Shown: positions 18,009 through 26,255, counted from the stretch's first letter. The stretch: 64,000 nt of DNA from Hymenobacter nivis (GCF_006439025.1 NZ_RCYZ01000002.1:682753-746752); one strand, 5' to 3'. The notes: generated by a model from the letters alone, not told the origin. Program-made: numbers and translations.

Positions 18009-19358
18009 CTAGTCGCGGGTGCGCAGCACGCGCCAGCCGTGGGCCGGCACGGTGCGCGCCTTGGGCGTGGCCAGCGTAAGGGCTTCGCCGCTGAACACGT
18101 CGAACAGCCCTTTCTGGGGCGAGACGGGCATTTTCTGGCCGGGGAGCACCAGCGGCTCGGCGGTGGCGTTGATGAGCACTACCACCGCCGAGCCGCCCTT
18201 CTCGCGCACGAAACCGTAAAGGCCGTCTGGCCCGTTCAGGCGGTGGAAAGTGCTGGCCGCATCGCCGTTGCGCAGGGCGGGGTGGCGCTTTTTGAGCTGG
18301 TACAGCCGGGTGTAGAAGTCCTGGAGCGGGTAGTCCTGCCAGTCGATGGGGTCACGGTCGAAGAAGGCCAGCCGGCGGTTCAGGCCCGCTTCCTGGCCCG
18401 AGTACAGCAGGGGCAGGCCCGGCAGCAGGGCCGCCAGCACGGCGAAGGGTTGGGCCAGGGGCCCCAGGCGCTCGTACTCGGTGCCGTCCCAGCTGTTCAC
18501 GTCGTGGTTGCTGGTGAAGTGCATGAGGTAGGCCGTGGGCGGGTATTTTTCGCGCTCGGCGGCCAGGTACGTATCGATGTCGGCCAGCGCGGCCTTGCCC
18601 TCGGCGATGTGGTCGAGCAGGTAGTGCAGGCGCAGGCCGAAGCTGGCGTCGAAGGCCCGCTCAAGCAGGTGCGTGTCGCCGTCGAACTCCTCCCAGGTGA
18701 GGCCCCCGGACGGGTAAAGCTCGTCCCACTCGGCCAGCATGAACACCGGCTTCAGGGCCTCCAGCGCCGGCCGGGCCGCGTCCCAGAAATCGGTGGGCAC
18801 TAGGCCGGCCACGTCGCAGCGGTAGCCGTCGATGCCCGCCTCGCGCACCCAGTAGCACAGGGCCTCAATCATATAAGCCCGCAGCTCGTGGTTGGTATAG
18901 TCGAGGGCCACCACGTCGGTCCAGTCGGCCACGGGCGGCACCAGAGCCCCTTGGGCGTCGTGCTGGTACCAGTCGGGGTGGCTGGTAATTAGCGCGTTGT
19001 CGCGGCTGGTGTGGTTGGCTACCCAGTCCAGAATCACCTTCATGCCCAGGCCGTGGGCCGTTTCCACGAGGTGCTGCAAGTCTTCCAAGGCCCCAAATTC
19101 TGGGTTCACCCCGAAGTAGTCCTGCACGGCGTAGGGCGAGCCCAGCGTGCCCTTGCGCCCCACCGCCCCGATGGGGTGCACGGGCATCAGCCACACGATG
19201 ACGACGCCCATTTTGGCCAGGCGCGGCAGGTGCGCCTCGAAGGCCCGGAAGGTGCCCTCGGGCGTGTAGTTGCGCACATTTACCTCGTAAATGGTGGCGT
19301 TGGCGGCCCACTCGGGGTGGCGTACGGTAAACAGGGCGGCGTCGGAATTATCAGGCAT
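18009..19358 (-). CDS. Alpha-amylase family glycoside hydrolase (GH13)
   Basis: 449 residues from the ATG at 19358, no signal peptide, so probably cytoplasmic. The GH13 conserved regions are all present: 'VILDWVANHTS' (region I), 'GIDGYRCDVAG' with the nucleophile Asp (II), 'FMLAEWDE' with the acid/base Glu (III) and 'HFTSNHDVNSWDG' with the transition-state Asp (IV). A short C-terminal beta-sandwich ends the chain ('AHGWRVLRTRD'). It hydrolyses or transfers alpha-1,4-glucans; the exact subfamily cannot be fixed by eye. It may cooperate with the branching enzyme at 26.3 kb in glycogen or maltodextrin turnover. Confidence 0.92.
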   Translation of the reverse strand: MPDNSDAALFTVRHPEWAANATIYEVNVRNYTPEGTFRAFEAHLPRLAKMGVVIVWLMPVHPIGAVGRKGTLGSPYAVQDYFGVNPEFGALEDLQHLVETAHGLGMKVILDWVANHTSRDNALITSHPDWYQHDAQGALVPPVADWTDVVALDYTNHELRAYMIEALCYWVREAGIDGYRCDVAGLVPTDFWDAARPALEALKPVFMLAEWDELYPSGGLTWEEFDGDTHLLERAFDASFGLRLHYLLDHIAEGKAALADIDTYLAAEREKYPPTAYLMHFTSNHDVNSWDGTEYERLGPLAQPFAVLAALLPGLPLLYSGQEAGLNRRLAFFDRDPIDWQDYPLQDFYTRLYQLKKRHPALRNGDAASTFHRLNGPDGLYGFVREKGGSAVVVLINATAEPLVLPGQKMPVSPQKGLFDVFSGEALTLATPKARTVPAHGWRVLRTRD

Positions 19359-19573
19359 AAGGAGGTAGCTATTGGCTTGTGGCTGCTAGCTGTTGGCTTT
19401 CGTTTTATTGGTAGGGCAATCGGAGTTTTATTGCCTGATTGCTTTCCCGCAGCTGCTTAAAAAGGCAGCGTGGGCGGGGCAAGTTCGCACGGCGCAGACG
19501 GTTGCAACCGGCAAGCCGGCCTGCTTAAGCTACGCCTCGGGGGCCGGGGTGGTTGCCCGGCGGGGCCCCGGGG

Positions 19574-20110
19574 CTACCGCGCCCGGGCCGGGTTGGGGGC
19601 CTCGTACCAAGCGTGGGGCCGGCCGTCGGCGGTGTCGAATAGGTTAATGAATTCCAGCCACACCTTCTCCAAAATGCGCCGCGAGGCCCCGTGCGTGGCC
19701 TCCGCGTAGCTGGCCACCAGCGGCAGCGCCAGGGCCCCGAAGCCTTGGGCCAGCCAGGCCCGGCCGGCCTCGGTGCCGTAGCCCTGGCCCCAGTGCGGCT
19801 CCAGCAGGCGGTAGCCCAGGTCCACGAAATCGGTGCGGCCGTTCACCGGCTCATGGTTCAGCTTGAGGCCCGCCCAGCCCACAAACTCGCCGGTGGCGCG
19901 CAGCTCCACAGCCCAGCGGGCCAGGGCCCCGGCGCGGTAGGCATCCTGCACGCGGGCCAGGGCGGCGCGGGCCTAGCCGATGCTAGTGAGCGGCGGCGTG
20001 CCCAGGTAGCGCAGCGCGGCGGGGTTGCCGTCGAGGGCAAGCAGGCCGGCCGCGTCGGGGGGGCCCAGGGGGCGGTAGCGCAGGCGGGCCGAGGCGAAGG
20101 GGGCGAGCAT
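19574..20110 (-). pseudogene. GNAT N-acetyltransferase gene interrupted by an in-frame amber codon
   Basis: From the ATG at 20110 the frame reads MLAPFASARLRYRPLGPPDA and on to 'RYLGTPPLTSIG', a typical GNAT N-terminus. It then meets TAG at 19973-19975 (codon 46) and continues in the same frame to 19574 through 'ARWAVELRATGEFVGWAGLKL', 'DLGYRLLEPHWGQGYGTEAGRAWLAQGF' (the acetyl-CoA loop) and 'THGASRRILEKVWLEFI'. Without the stop it would be a normal protein of about 178 residues of the RimJ/RimL-type acetyltransferases. A substitution to TAG, a sequencing error or, less likely, readthrough could explain it. Confidence 0.75.
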
Positions 20111-20114
20111 CGGG

Positions 20115-20122
20115 CAAAGCAA
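20115..20122 (-). promoter_or_regulatory. Putative -7-like element (TTGCTTTG) upstream of the GNAT pseudogene
   Basis: Read on the minus strand it differs from TAnnTTTG at the second base and ends 5 nt before the ATG at 20110, the same close spacing as for NYN, MFS and VOC genes. Confidence 0.25.
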
Positions 20123-20162
20123 CGGGGCGGCCGGCGCAAAAGCAACCCGGGGCCCTGGCCGC

Positions 20163-20170
20163 TACCTTTG
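20163..20170 (+). promoter_or_regulatory. -7 promoter element TACCTTTG of the NYN-domain gene
   Basis: Exact TAnnTTTG match within CCGCTACCTTTG. The final G lies 6 nt before the ATG at 20176, so the predicted transcription start coincides with the start codon (leaderless mRNA). Confidence 0.5.
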
Positions 20171-20175
20171 CCCCC

Positions 20176-21144
20176 ATGGCGAACCGTGCTGCTCCCGAAG
20201 GGCCGTCCTACGCGGCGGTATTTGTTGATTTTGAGAACGTGTACTACTTTCTCAAAAACCACTTCCACGACCCCCCCGACCTCAACGACTACGTGCTGGC
20301 GCTGGTGCGCAAGCTGCGCGAAGACCTGGCCACCCGCGGCCTCGACTGCCTGGTGCTCAACGCCTACGCCGACTTTGAGCGCCTGGCCACCGCCCCCCAG
20401 GGCGGCCTGTACCTGATGGGCGTGAGCACGCGCAACGTGCTGGGCACCCACCACAAAAACGCCGCCGACATGCAGCTCTGCATCGACGCCATGGAGGTGC
20501 TCTACACCCGGCCCGACATTGGCACGTTTGTGCTCGTGGCCGGCGACCGCGACTACATCCCGCTGCTGCAACACCTGCGCCGGCAGGCGCGGCAGGTGCT
20601 GGTGGCCGGCTTCCGCGAGGCCACTTCCGGCGACTTGCTCCAGAACCTGGGGCCCCAGCACTTCCTCGACGCCCGCGAGCTGCTGCCGCCCGCCACCCTG
20701 GCCCTGCTCGAAGCCCGCCGCCGCGGCCGCCCCGCGCCCGAAGCGGCGGCTCCTGCGCCCGCGCGCGCCGCCGGGGCCGCGGCAGTGGGGGCCCCCGCGG
20801 CCCCCGCCCCGGCCGACGCCGAGGCCGCCCCGGCCTTCGACCCCGTGCGCCCCCTCACCGGCCCCGACGAGCTGCGCTGCCTGGCCTTTATGGTGGCCGA
20901 GCTGCTGCGCCTAAGCCAGCACCGCCCCGTGAACGAGCTGTGGCTCACGCCCTTCCTGCGCCGGCTGACGGACGAATTTCCGGCCCTGCCCGAGTACGAG
21001 CGCCGCGACCTGCTCAACGGCCTGCGCACGGCTGGGGCCCTGCGCATCGAGAAGCGCGAGGGCGAGCAGCACCCGTTTTCGGTCATCGTCCTCAACCCCG
21101 AGCACCCCGACGTGCGCGCCCTGGCCGCCGCCGGCGCGGCGTAG
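20176..21144 (+). CDS. NYN (PIN-like nuclease) domain protein with C-terminal OST-HTH/LOTUS-like region
   Basis: 322 residues. The N-terminal NYN/DUF88 domain (about 12-165) shows the acidic residues of the PIN-like fold: 'AAVFVDFENVYYFL', 'NAYADFERL', 'NAADMQLCIDAMEVLY' and 'TFVLVAGDRDYIPLLQHLRRQARQVLVAGF'. A proline/alanine-rich linker (about 185-225) leads to a helical C-terminal module ('LRCLAFMVAELLRLSQHRPVNELWLTPFLRRLTDEFPALPEYERRDLLNGLRTAGALRIEKREG') that resembles LabA/OST-HTH winged-helix RNA-binding domains. It is predicted to be a cytoplasmic RNase or RNA-binding protein. It diverges from the GNAT pseudogene. Confidence 0.88.
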   Translation: MANRAAPEGPSYAAVFVDFENVYYFLKNHFHDPPDLNDYVLALVRKLREDLATRGLDCLVLNAYADFERLATAPQGGLYLMGVSTRNVLGTHHKNAADMQLCIDAMEVLYTRPDIGTFVLVAGDRDYIPLLQHLRRQARQVLVAGFREATSGDLLQNLGPQHFLDARELLPPATLALLEARRRGRPAPEAAAPAPARAAGAAAVGAPAAPAPADAEAAPAFDPVRPLTGPDELRCLAFMVAELLRLSQHRPVNELWLTPFLRRLTDEFPALPEYERRDLLNGLRTAGALRIEKREGEQHPFSVIVLNPEHPDVRALAAAGAA

Positions 21145-21179
21145 CGGCGGGCCGGCCGCCGGTTGTATTTTTGCCCCTC

Positions 21180-21276
21180 TTTTAGTTGTTCGTTGCCAGT
21201 TGTCGGCTTTTTTTGAACCATCTGACAACGGACAACGAATAACTGACAACTAGCCACTGACAACGAACAACTAAAA
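21180..21276. repeat. Inverted repeat built of (A)CAACGAACAAC-type words
   Basis: TTTTAGTTGTTCGTTGCC at 21180-21197 is mirrored by GACAACGAACAACTAAAA at 21259-21276 (17 of 18 pair). Between them the words CTGACAAC and GGACAACGAA recur. The whole element lies in the leader of the small gene at 21292. It could be a mobile miniature repeat or a leader structure. Confidence 0.6.
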
Positions 21277-21291
21277 ACCAACAACTAAAAG

Positions 21292-21663
21292 ATGAACCTC
21301 ATTTCCGAAGCCGAAGCCGGCATCCGCTCCTTGTTTGATGCCACCCAGCAGGGTTTTGTAGGCGACGCCAGCGCCGGCCAGAACCACGTCAGCAACTGGC
21401 TGCAATACCTGCGCAGCGGCGACCAGCAGGTGCTGGGCCCCATCGTGCACGAGCTCGAAGCCCTCAACACCCACATCGGCAACAACAACGCCGCCGGCAT
21501 GGCCGTGGCCTTCCAGCGCATGGGCGAGCTTACGTCGCAGGCGGCCCTGAACACCCACAACTTCCAGGGCAACGGCGACAAAATCCGCGAGCTGAGCCAG
21601 AAGCTCATCACCGCCGCCGGCAACCTGCGCCTGGTGGCCAAAACCCAGCCCGCCCAGCACTAG
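21292..21663 (+). CDS. Small helical protein of unknown function (paralogue of 23934-24278)
   Basis: 123 residues with no signal peptide or cysteine, predicted all-alpha. I do not recognise it as a named family. Residues about 33-115 align with the protein at 23934: 'SNWLQYLRSGDQQVLGPIVHELEALN' against 'AGWIQTLKGNSQLSGISSELQKLH', and 'FQRMGELTSQAA' against 'LTTLGEHTSKAA', ending in 'QKLITAAGNLR' against 'QALSSAGSQLK'. Two genes encoding relatives flank the T9SS-sorted protein. The codon use is typical of the genome. A GC-rich hairpin follows the stop. Confidence 0.75.
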   Translation: MNLISEAEAGIRSLFDATQQGFVGDASAGQNHVSNWLQYLRSGDQQVLGPIVHELEALNTHIGNNNAAGMAVAFQRMGELTSQAALNTHNFQGNGDKIRELSQKLITAAGNLRLVAKTQPAQH

Positions 21664-21688
21664 TCCGCTGGCTTTGAATAAATTGCGT

Positions 21689-21738
21689 GGCCCCCGGGCC
21701 CGGCTGCCCCTCGCGGGCGGCGGGGCCCGGGGGCCGTT
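21689..21738. terminator. GC-rich hairpin after the small helical protein gene
   Basis: Arms GGCCCCCGGGCCC (21689-21701) and GGGCCCGGGGGCC (21723-21735) pair perfectly over 13 bp and are followed by GTTTG rather than a long T run. It sits between two convergent genes. Confidence 0.5.
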
Positions 21739-21759
21739 TGCTATTTGGGCCCCGGGGCC

Positions 21760-23655
21760 CTAGCGGACGATTTCGACCCAGCCCTTGACGGGCGTGCCGC
21801 AGCCGCCCACGCGCAGCAGGTAGTAGTAAGCGCCGGCCGGCTGGCCCGCGCCGTCCCAGTCGTTGGCGTAGCCGTCGGCGGCGAACACGCGCTGGCCCCA
21901 GCGGCTGAACACCTGGAGACTGGAGCCGGCGGGCAGGCCGGGTAGCTCGAAGGTGTCGTTGCGGCCGTCGGCGTTGGGCGTGAACACGTTGGGTACCTGG
22001 AACGCGCCAACCTCCACCGCGGTGGTGGCCTGCACGGGGCAGCCGCTGGCCGCCTGGCCGCTGGCGCGCACGGTGTAGCGGCCGGGCTGGGCGTAGCGGT
22101 GGGCGGGGCCGCTGGCGGCAGGCGTGCCGTCGCCAAAGTCCCACGTTAGGGCCCCCGGGGCATCGGCGCCGGCGTCGGCCTGGAACACGACTTCCTGGCC
22201 CGCCAGCGGCGGGCAGCCGCTGGTGCCGATGCGCAGCGTGCCGCCGGCCAGCACCACCACCGTCACGCCGATGTAGCGGGTGCCGGTGGCGCTGGTGGCC
22301 TGCACGGTGTAGGCGGTGGTGGCCGCGGGGCTCGCCGCCATGGTGGTCCCGGTGAGGCGGCTGAGGCCGGTGGCGGGGCCCCAGGCGTAGGTTTCGGGGG
22401 CCCCGGTGGCGGCGGGCAGCACAATGCGGGCCGAGTCGCCGGGGCAGATGGTGTAGCGCAGGGCCGTGGCCAGGGCGTTGCCGTTCTCGTCGGCAAACAC
22501 GTTGCAGCTCTGGAAGGTGGTGGCCGGCACCAGAAAGGCGTTCAGGTACATGCGCTGGCCGTTGAGGTCGTCTTCGGTGGTGCCCGCGTACTGGTGCCCG
22601 CCGAGGTAAAACACCAGCCCGCCGCGCCCGGCGTACAGGTCGGCCGCGCTGGCTTCGAGCACCTCGTCGGTGCTGCTGCTGAGCAGGCTGGCGGCGTAGC
22701 CGCCGTTGGCGAAGGCGCTGCCAGCGGCCCTGCGCCAGTTCGTAACGCTGCCGCCCAGTACCGAGGCCCGGAACTCGCCCTCGAACTGCACCAGCGGCTG
22801 GTCGGGGGCGGGGTAGCGGCGGGCGTTGGCGTCGCGCACGTCGGCATCGGCCACGCCGCCGCTGGTGAGGAAGCGGCCGCCGGCGTAGTTCTCGTAGGTC
22901 ACCACGGCCTCGCACTCGGCCAGGAAGTTGCCGCCCCGCGCCGCGAAGCGCCGGATGGCCTCCACCACGCCGCCCGCCGTGTTGTTGGAGTGCGGCTCGG
23001 AGGCGAAGGTGAAGCAGTCCGTTTGCCCGTCCAGGTCCACGGCCACTTGGGTGGCGTAGTTGTCCTGGGCCCGCAGGGGGGCCACGTTGTCGTTGCCGCT
23101 GATGCCGGCCAGCCGCATGTAGCGCTGGTGGATGGCCGCGTTGCCGCCGTCGTTGAGGATGGCCGCCACCGGCCGCTGGTTCAGCACGTAGCGCACGTCC
23201 ACGGTGGCGGCCTCGCGCAGTTCGTAAAGGTTCACGGCCGTGCCCTGGGCGGCGTTGAAAGCCGCGGCCAGCGCCCGCACCCCGGCCGTGTCGCGCGGGA
23301 GCACCAGCAGGGGCCCCGCCCGGAAGGCCCGCGCCGCCGCCGCCGGGGCCCCGGCGCGCGGCACCGCCCGCGCCGCCAGGGCCGTAAAGTCGGGCTCGTC
23401 CTTGCCCTTGCCGCTGCGGATTACCCAGCGCAGCGGCACCTTGTTGTTGAGCAAGTGCACGGCCAGGCCGTAGGCTTTCAGGTTGAACTGGCCGTTGAGA
23501 CGCTGCCCGGCGTTGTCGAGGGCCAGCACCAGCGTGCCGGCGGGGGCCGTGGTGGGGCGGGCGGTGGCCGGGGGCAGGTCGGGGTTTTGGGCCCCGGCGG
23601 GGCGGGCCAGCAGGGCCCCCAGGGCCAGGGCGGCGAGGAGTAGTCGGAAGGGCAT
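21760..23655 (-). CDS. T9SS type B sorted PKD-domain protein
   Basis: 631 residues from the ATG at 23655, which gives a signal peptide (MPFRLLLAALALGALLARPA). The N-terminal ~400 residues form an unrecognised alpha/beta region ('AILNDGGNAAIHQRYMRLAG', 'CFTFASEPHSNNTAGGVVEAIRRFAARGGNFLAECEAVVTYENY', 'GGLVFYLGGHQYAGTTEDDLNGQRMYLNAFLVP') that looks like a Rossmann or amidotransferase-like fold. A PKD module follows ('LTWDFGDGTPAASGPAHRYAQPGRYTVRASG'). The last ~80 residues are the gliding-motility-associated C-terminal domain ('VPNVFTPNADGRNDTFELPGL' to 'KGWVEIVR'), a type IX secretion signal. It should be exported across the outer membrane and displayed at the surface. Confidence 0.9.
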   Translation of the reverse strand: MPFRLLLAALALGALLARPAGAQNPDLPPATARPTTAPAGTLVLALDNAGQRLNGQFNLKAYGLAVHLLNNKVPLRWVIRSGKGKDEPDFTALAARAVPRAGAPAAAARAFRAGPLLVLPRDTAGVRALAAAFNAAQGTAVNLYELREAATVDVRYVLNQRPVAAILNDGGNAAIHQRYMRLAGISGNDNVAPLRAQDNYATQVAVDLDGQTDCFTFASEPHSNNTAGGVVEAIRRFAARGGNFLAECEAVVTYENYAGGRFLTSGGVADADVRDANARRYPAPDQPLVQFEGEFRASVLGGSVTNWRRAAGSAFANGGYAASLLSSSTDEVLEASAADLYAGRGGLVFYLGGHQYAGTTEDDLNGQRMYLNAFLVPATTFQSCNVFADENGNALATALRYTICPGDSARIVLPAATGAPETYAWGPATGLSRLTGTTMAASPAATTAYTVQATSATGTRYIGVTVVVLAGGTLRIGTSGCPPLAGQEVVFQADAGADAPGALTWDFGDGTPAASGPAHRYAQPGRYTVRASGQAASGCPVQATTAVEVGAFQVPNVFTPNADGRNDTFELPGLPAGSSLQVFSRWGQRVFAADGYANDWDGAGQPAGAYYYLLRVGGCGTPVKGWVEIVR

Positions 23656-23933
23656 CAGCGGGGGCGGCCGGGCGGCCGTGGTCAACGTGCCGGCAAGCAC
23701 GCGCCCCGGCCTGAAGCCGGCCTGAGCCCCACCTTAATTTTTCTTCAGGTGGGCCCCGGAGTCCAAAATGATGAAACTAAAATGAGCCGCTGCAGAACCG
23801 CTTCACCCTGGGAAAGTTTGTTACCAAATCATTTCTTTTTCAATGCCAAAATATTGTACATGAAATAGTTAACAACTGGTGCCGTGCCGCGTTAACACCG
23901 CACAATCTCACCCTCACCCTTTCCCACACTACC

Positions 23934-24278
23934 ATGGATAATTCCCAATCGCAAGGCGGTACCGCCCAACTCGACGCCACCCTCACCGCCCTGCAAGGCG
24001 GCTTGGCTAACGCCGCAGGTGCAGCCGGCCCCAACATTGCCGGCTGGATTCAAACCCTGAAGGGCAACAGCCAGCTCTCGGGCATCAGCTCGGAGCTGCA
24101 GAAACTGCACGACGCCCTGAGCAGCGGCGCTTCCGACACCAGCGCCCTGGCCAGCAGCCTGACCACCCTGGGCGAGCACACCAGCAAGGCCGCCGCCTCG
24201 GCCACGCCCGATGCCCAAGCCAAGCTCCAGCAGCTGGGCCAGGCCCTGAGCAGCGCCGGCTCGCAGCTGAAAGGCTAG
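23934..24278 (+). CDS. Small helical protein of unknown function (paralogue of 21292-21663)
   Basis: 114 residues, serine/alanine/glutamine-rich and predicted all-helical, with no cysteine and no signal peptide. It shares its core with the protein at 21292 (W-I/L-Q-x-L, S/H-E-L-x-x-L, L-G-E-x-T-S-x-A-A). No family name can be given. The gene is transcribed divergently from the T9SS protein and is closed by a strong terminator at 24301. Confidence 0.75.
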   Translation: MDNSQSQGGTAQLDATLTALQGGLANAAGAAGPNIAGWIQTLKGNSQLSGISSELQKLHDALSSGASDTSALASSLTTLGEHTSKAAASATPDAQAKLQQLGQALSSAGSQLKG

Positions 24279-24300
24279 TCTGCGTTTTCGCTGAATAAAA

Positions 24301-24337
24301 AAGGCTGCCGACCCACACGGGTCGGCAGCCTTTTTTT
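24301..24337. terminator. Bidirectional terminator between small protein gene and ggt
   Basis: Perfect 14-bp stem (24301-24314 with 24319-24332), loop ACAC, seven T following on the plus strand and an A run preceding, so it serves both convergent genes. Confidence 0.9.
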
Positions 24338-24374
24338 GTGGGCTGTAGTGCGGGCTTTGTAGTCCGCGCTACAG

Positions 24375-26135
24375 CTAGTAGCCCAGGGCTTTGTCGTCGC
24401 CGCGGGGGTCGGCTCCGCCGGCGAGTTGGCCGTTGGGCAGCACCTCGATGGCCTCGACGCGGCCCCAGGGGCCCCGGGGGTGGATGGTGTAGCCGCTGGC
24501 CTGGAGCGCCGCCTGGGCGGCGGGGGTGAGGGCCCCGGCTTCGGCGTCGATGTAGTCGGGCAGCCACTGGTGGTGCAGGCGCGGGGCGGCCACGGCCTGC
24601 TGCGGGTCGAGGCCGTAGTCCACGATGCCGAGGATGGTGGTGAGCACGCCGGTGATGATGGTGCTGCCGCCCGGCGTGCCCACCACCAGGGCCAGCTTGC
24701 CGCCGCGGGCCAGGATGGCGGGCGTCATGCTGCTGAGCATGCGCTTGCCGGGGGCCACGGCGTTGGCGGTGCCGCCCACCAGGCCGAACATGTTGGGCAC
24801 GCCGGCCTTGGCCGAGAAGTCGTCCATCTCGTTGTTCAGCAAAAAGCCTGCGCCGGGCACCACCACTTTGCTGCCGTAGGCCCCGTTGAGGGTGGTGGTG
24901 CAGCTTACGGCGTTGCCGGCCGCGTCCACGATGTTGTAGTGGGTGGTTTCGTTGCTTTCGTAGCCGGGCAGGCCGGGGCCGGCGGTTACCTCGGCGCTGG
25001 GCGTGGCGCGGCCGTCGGTGCGGATGGTGCTGGCCCGCTGCTTGTTGTAATCCTTCGCTAGGAGCTGCGCCACTGGCACGCGCCCGAAGTCGGGGTCGCC
25101 GAGGTAGGTGGCGCGGTCGGCGTACACGCGCCGCTCGACCTCTGTGATGAGGTGCGTGGCGGCGGGCGTGTGGTAGCCCAGGGCCCTCAGGTTCACGGGT
25201 TCCAGCATCTGGAAGGCCTGGAGCAGGGCCACGCCGCCGCTGCTGGGCGGCGGCATCGTGATGACGTCGTAGCCGCGGTACTGGCCCCGCAGCGGCGCGC
25301 GCCACTTGGGCTGGTAGCCGTCGAGGTCTTTTTGGGTGATGAGACCCCCGCGGCGGCGCATTTCCTCTAGGATGTAGCGCGCCGTTTCGCCCTGGTAAAA
25401 CCCGCCGCGCTGCTGGTCCTGAATGCGGATCAGGGTGGAGGCCAGCTCGGGCAGGCGCACGGTGTCGCCGGGGTGCCAGGTGCCGCCGGGGCGCACGTAG
25501 GCCGAGGGGTTGCCGGGGTTGTACTTAATGAAATCGTCGTGGGCCCGGTTGAGGCCCCCCGCCTCGCGCTCGGTGAGGGCATAGCCGCGGGCTAACTTGA
25601 TGGCGGGGGCCACCAATGCGGCCCAGGGCAGCTTGCCCAGCTTGTCGTGCAGGGCCACCATGCCGGCTACCGAGCCGGGCGTGCCCACGGCCAGGGCCCC
25701 CGCCGTGCTCAGGCCGGGCACCACGTTGCCGGCCGCGTCGAGGTACATGTCGCGCGTGGCGGCGGCGGGCGCCGTTTCGCGGAAATCGAGGGTGCCAGCG
25801 GTGCCGTCGGAAGCCCGGTACACCAGGAAGCCGCCGCCGCCGATGTTGCCCGCCACGGGCAGCACCACGGCCAGCGCAAACTGCACGGCCACGGCTGCAT
25901 CGTAGGCATTGCCGCCTTTTTGCAAAATATCCAGTCCCACTTTGGAGGCCGCGGGGTGGGCCGAAATGACCATGGCGTGGGCTGCCAGCAGCGGGGCCCC
26001 CGCCCCGGTGGGCACCGTCGAGAGGCCCGAGCCTTCCAGCGCCGCCCCGGGGGCCCCCACCTTGGGAGTGCGCGGCTGCCCGCTGGTACAGGCCGCCAGC
26101 ACGGCCAAAGGCAAAAAGATTACACGAATTTTCAT
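24375..26135 (-). CDS. ggt: Gamma-glutamyltransferase (lipoprotein)
   Basis: 586 residues. The N-terminus MKIRVIFLPLAVLAACTSG carries a lipobox (LAAC), so the enzyme is probably anchored in the periplasm. Family landmarks: 'VISAHPAASKVGLDILQKGGNAYDAAVAVQFALAVV', 'GGGGFLVYRASDG', and the autoprocessing site in 'NETTHYNIVDAAGNAVSCT', where Thr397 would be the new N-terminal nucleophile of the small subunit. 'GSTIITGVLTTILGIVDYGLDPQQAVAAPRLHHQWLPD' is also characteristic. The enzyme cleaves gamma-glutamyl bonds such as in glutathione and transfers the group to water or amino acids. It is a single-gene unit; the neighbours give no pathway. Confidence 0.95.
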   Translation of the reverse strand: MKIRVIFLPLAVLAACTSGQPRTPKVGAPGAALEGSGLSTVPTGAGAPLLAAHAMVISAHPAASKVGLDILQKGGNAYDAAVAVQFALAVVLPVAGNIGGGGFLVYRASDGTAGTLDFRETAPAAATRDMYLDAAGNVVPGLSTAGALAVGTPGSVAGMVALHDKLGKLPWAALVAPAIKLARGYALTEREAGGLNRAHDDFIKYNPGNPSAYVRPGGTWHPGDTVRLPELASTLIRIQDQQRGGFYQGETARYILEEMRRRGGLITQKDLDGYQPKWRAPLRGQYRGYDVITMPPPSSGGVALLQAFQMLEPVNLRALGYHTPAATHLITEVERRVYADRATYLGDPDFGRVPVAQLLAKDYNKQRASTIRTDGRATPSAEVTAGPGLPGYESNETTHYNIVDAAGNAVSCTTTLNGAYGSKVVVPGAGFLLNNEMDDFSAKAGVPNMFGLVGGTANAVAPGKRMLSSMTPAILARGGKLALVVGTPGGSTIITGVLTTILGIVDYGLDPQQAVAAPRLHHQWLPDYIDAEAGALTPAAQAALQASGYTIHPRGPWGRVEAIEVLPNGQLAGGADPRGDDKALGY

Positions 26136-26255
26136 ACCTGCAAGTAACGCGGATTTGCGGGGGCGGTTGGCTCCGGGCTGCCGGCTTTTCGCTGGCTGCC
26201 CTGCCCGCTAACCGTTGCCGCGGTTCCCAGGGGCCCGCATTCGCAGCCCCGCCGC

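Noticed and set aside
17708..18079. 123-codon plus-strand ORF in the sigma upstream region
   Set aside because: Arg/Pro/Cys-rich, no family motif, overlaps the 3' end of the amylase gene.
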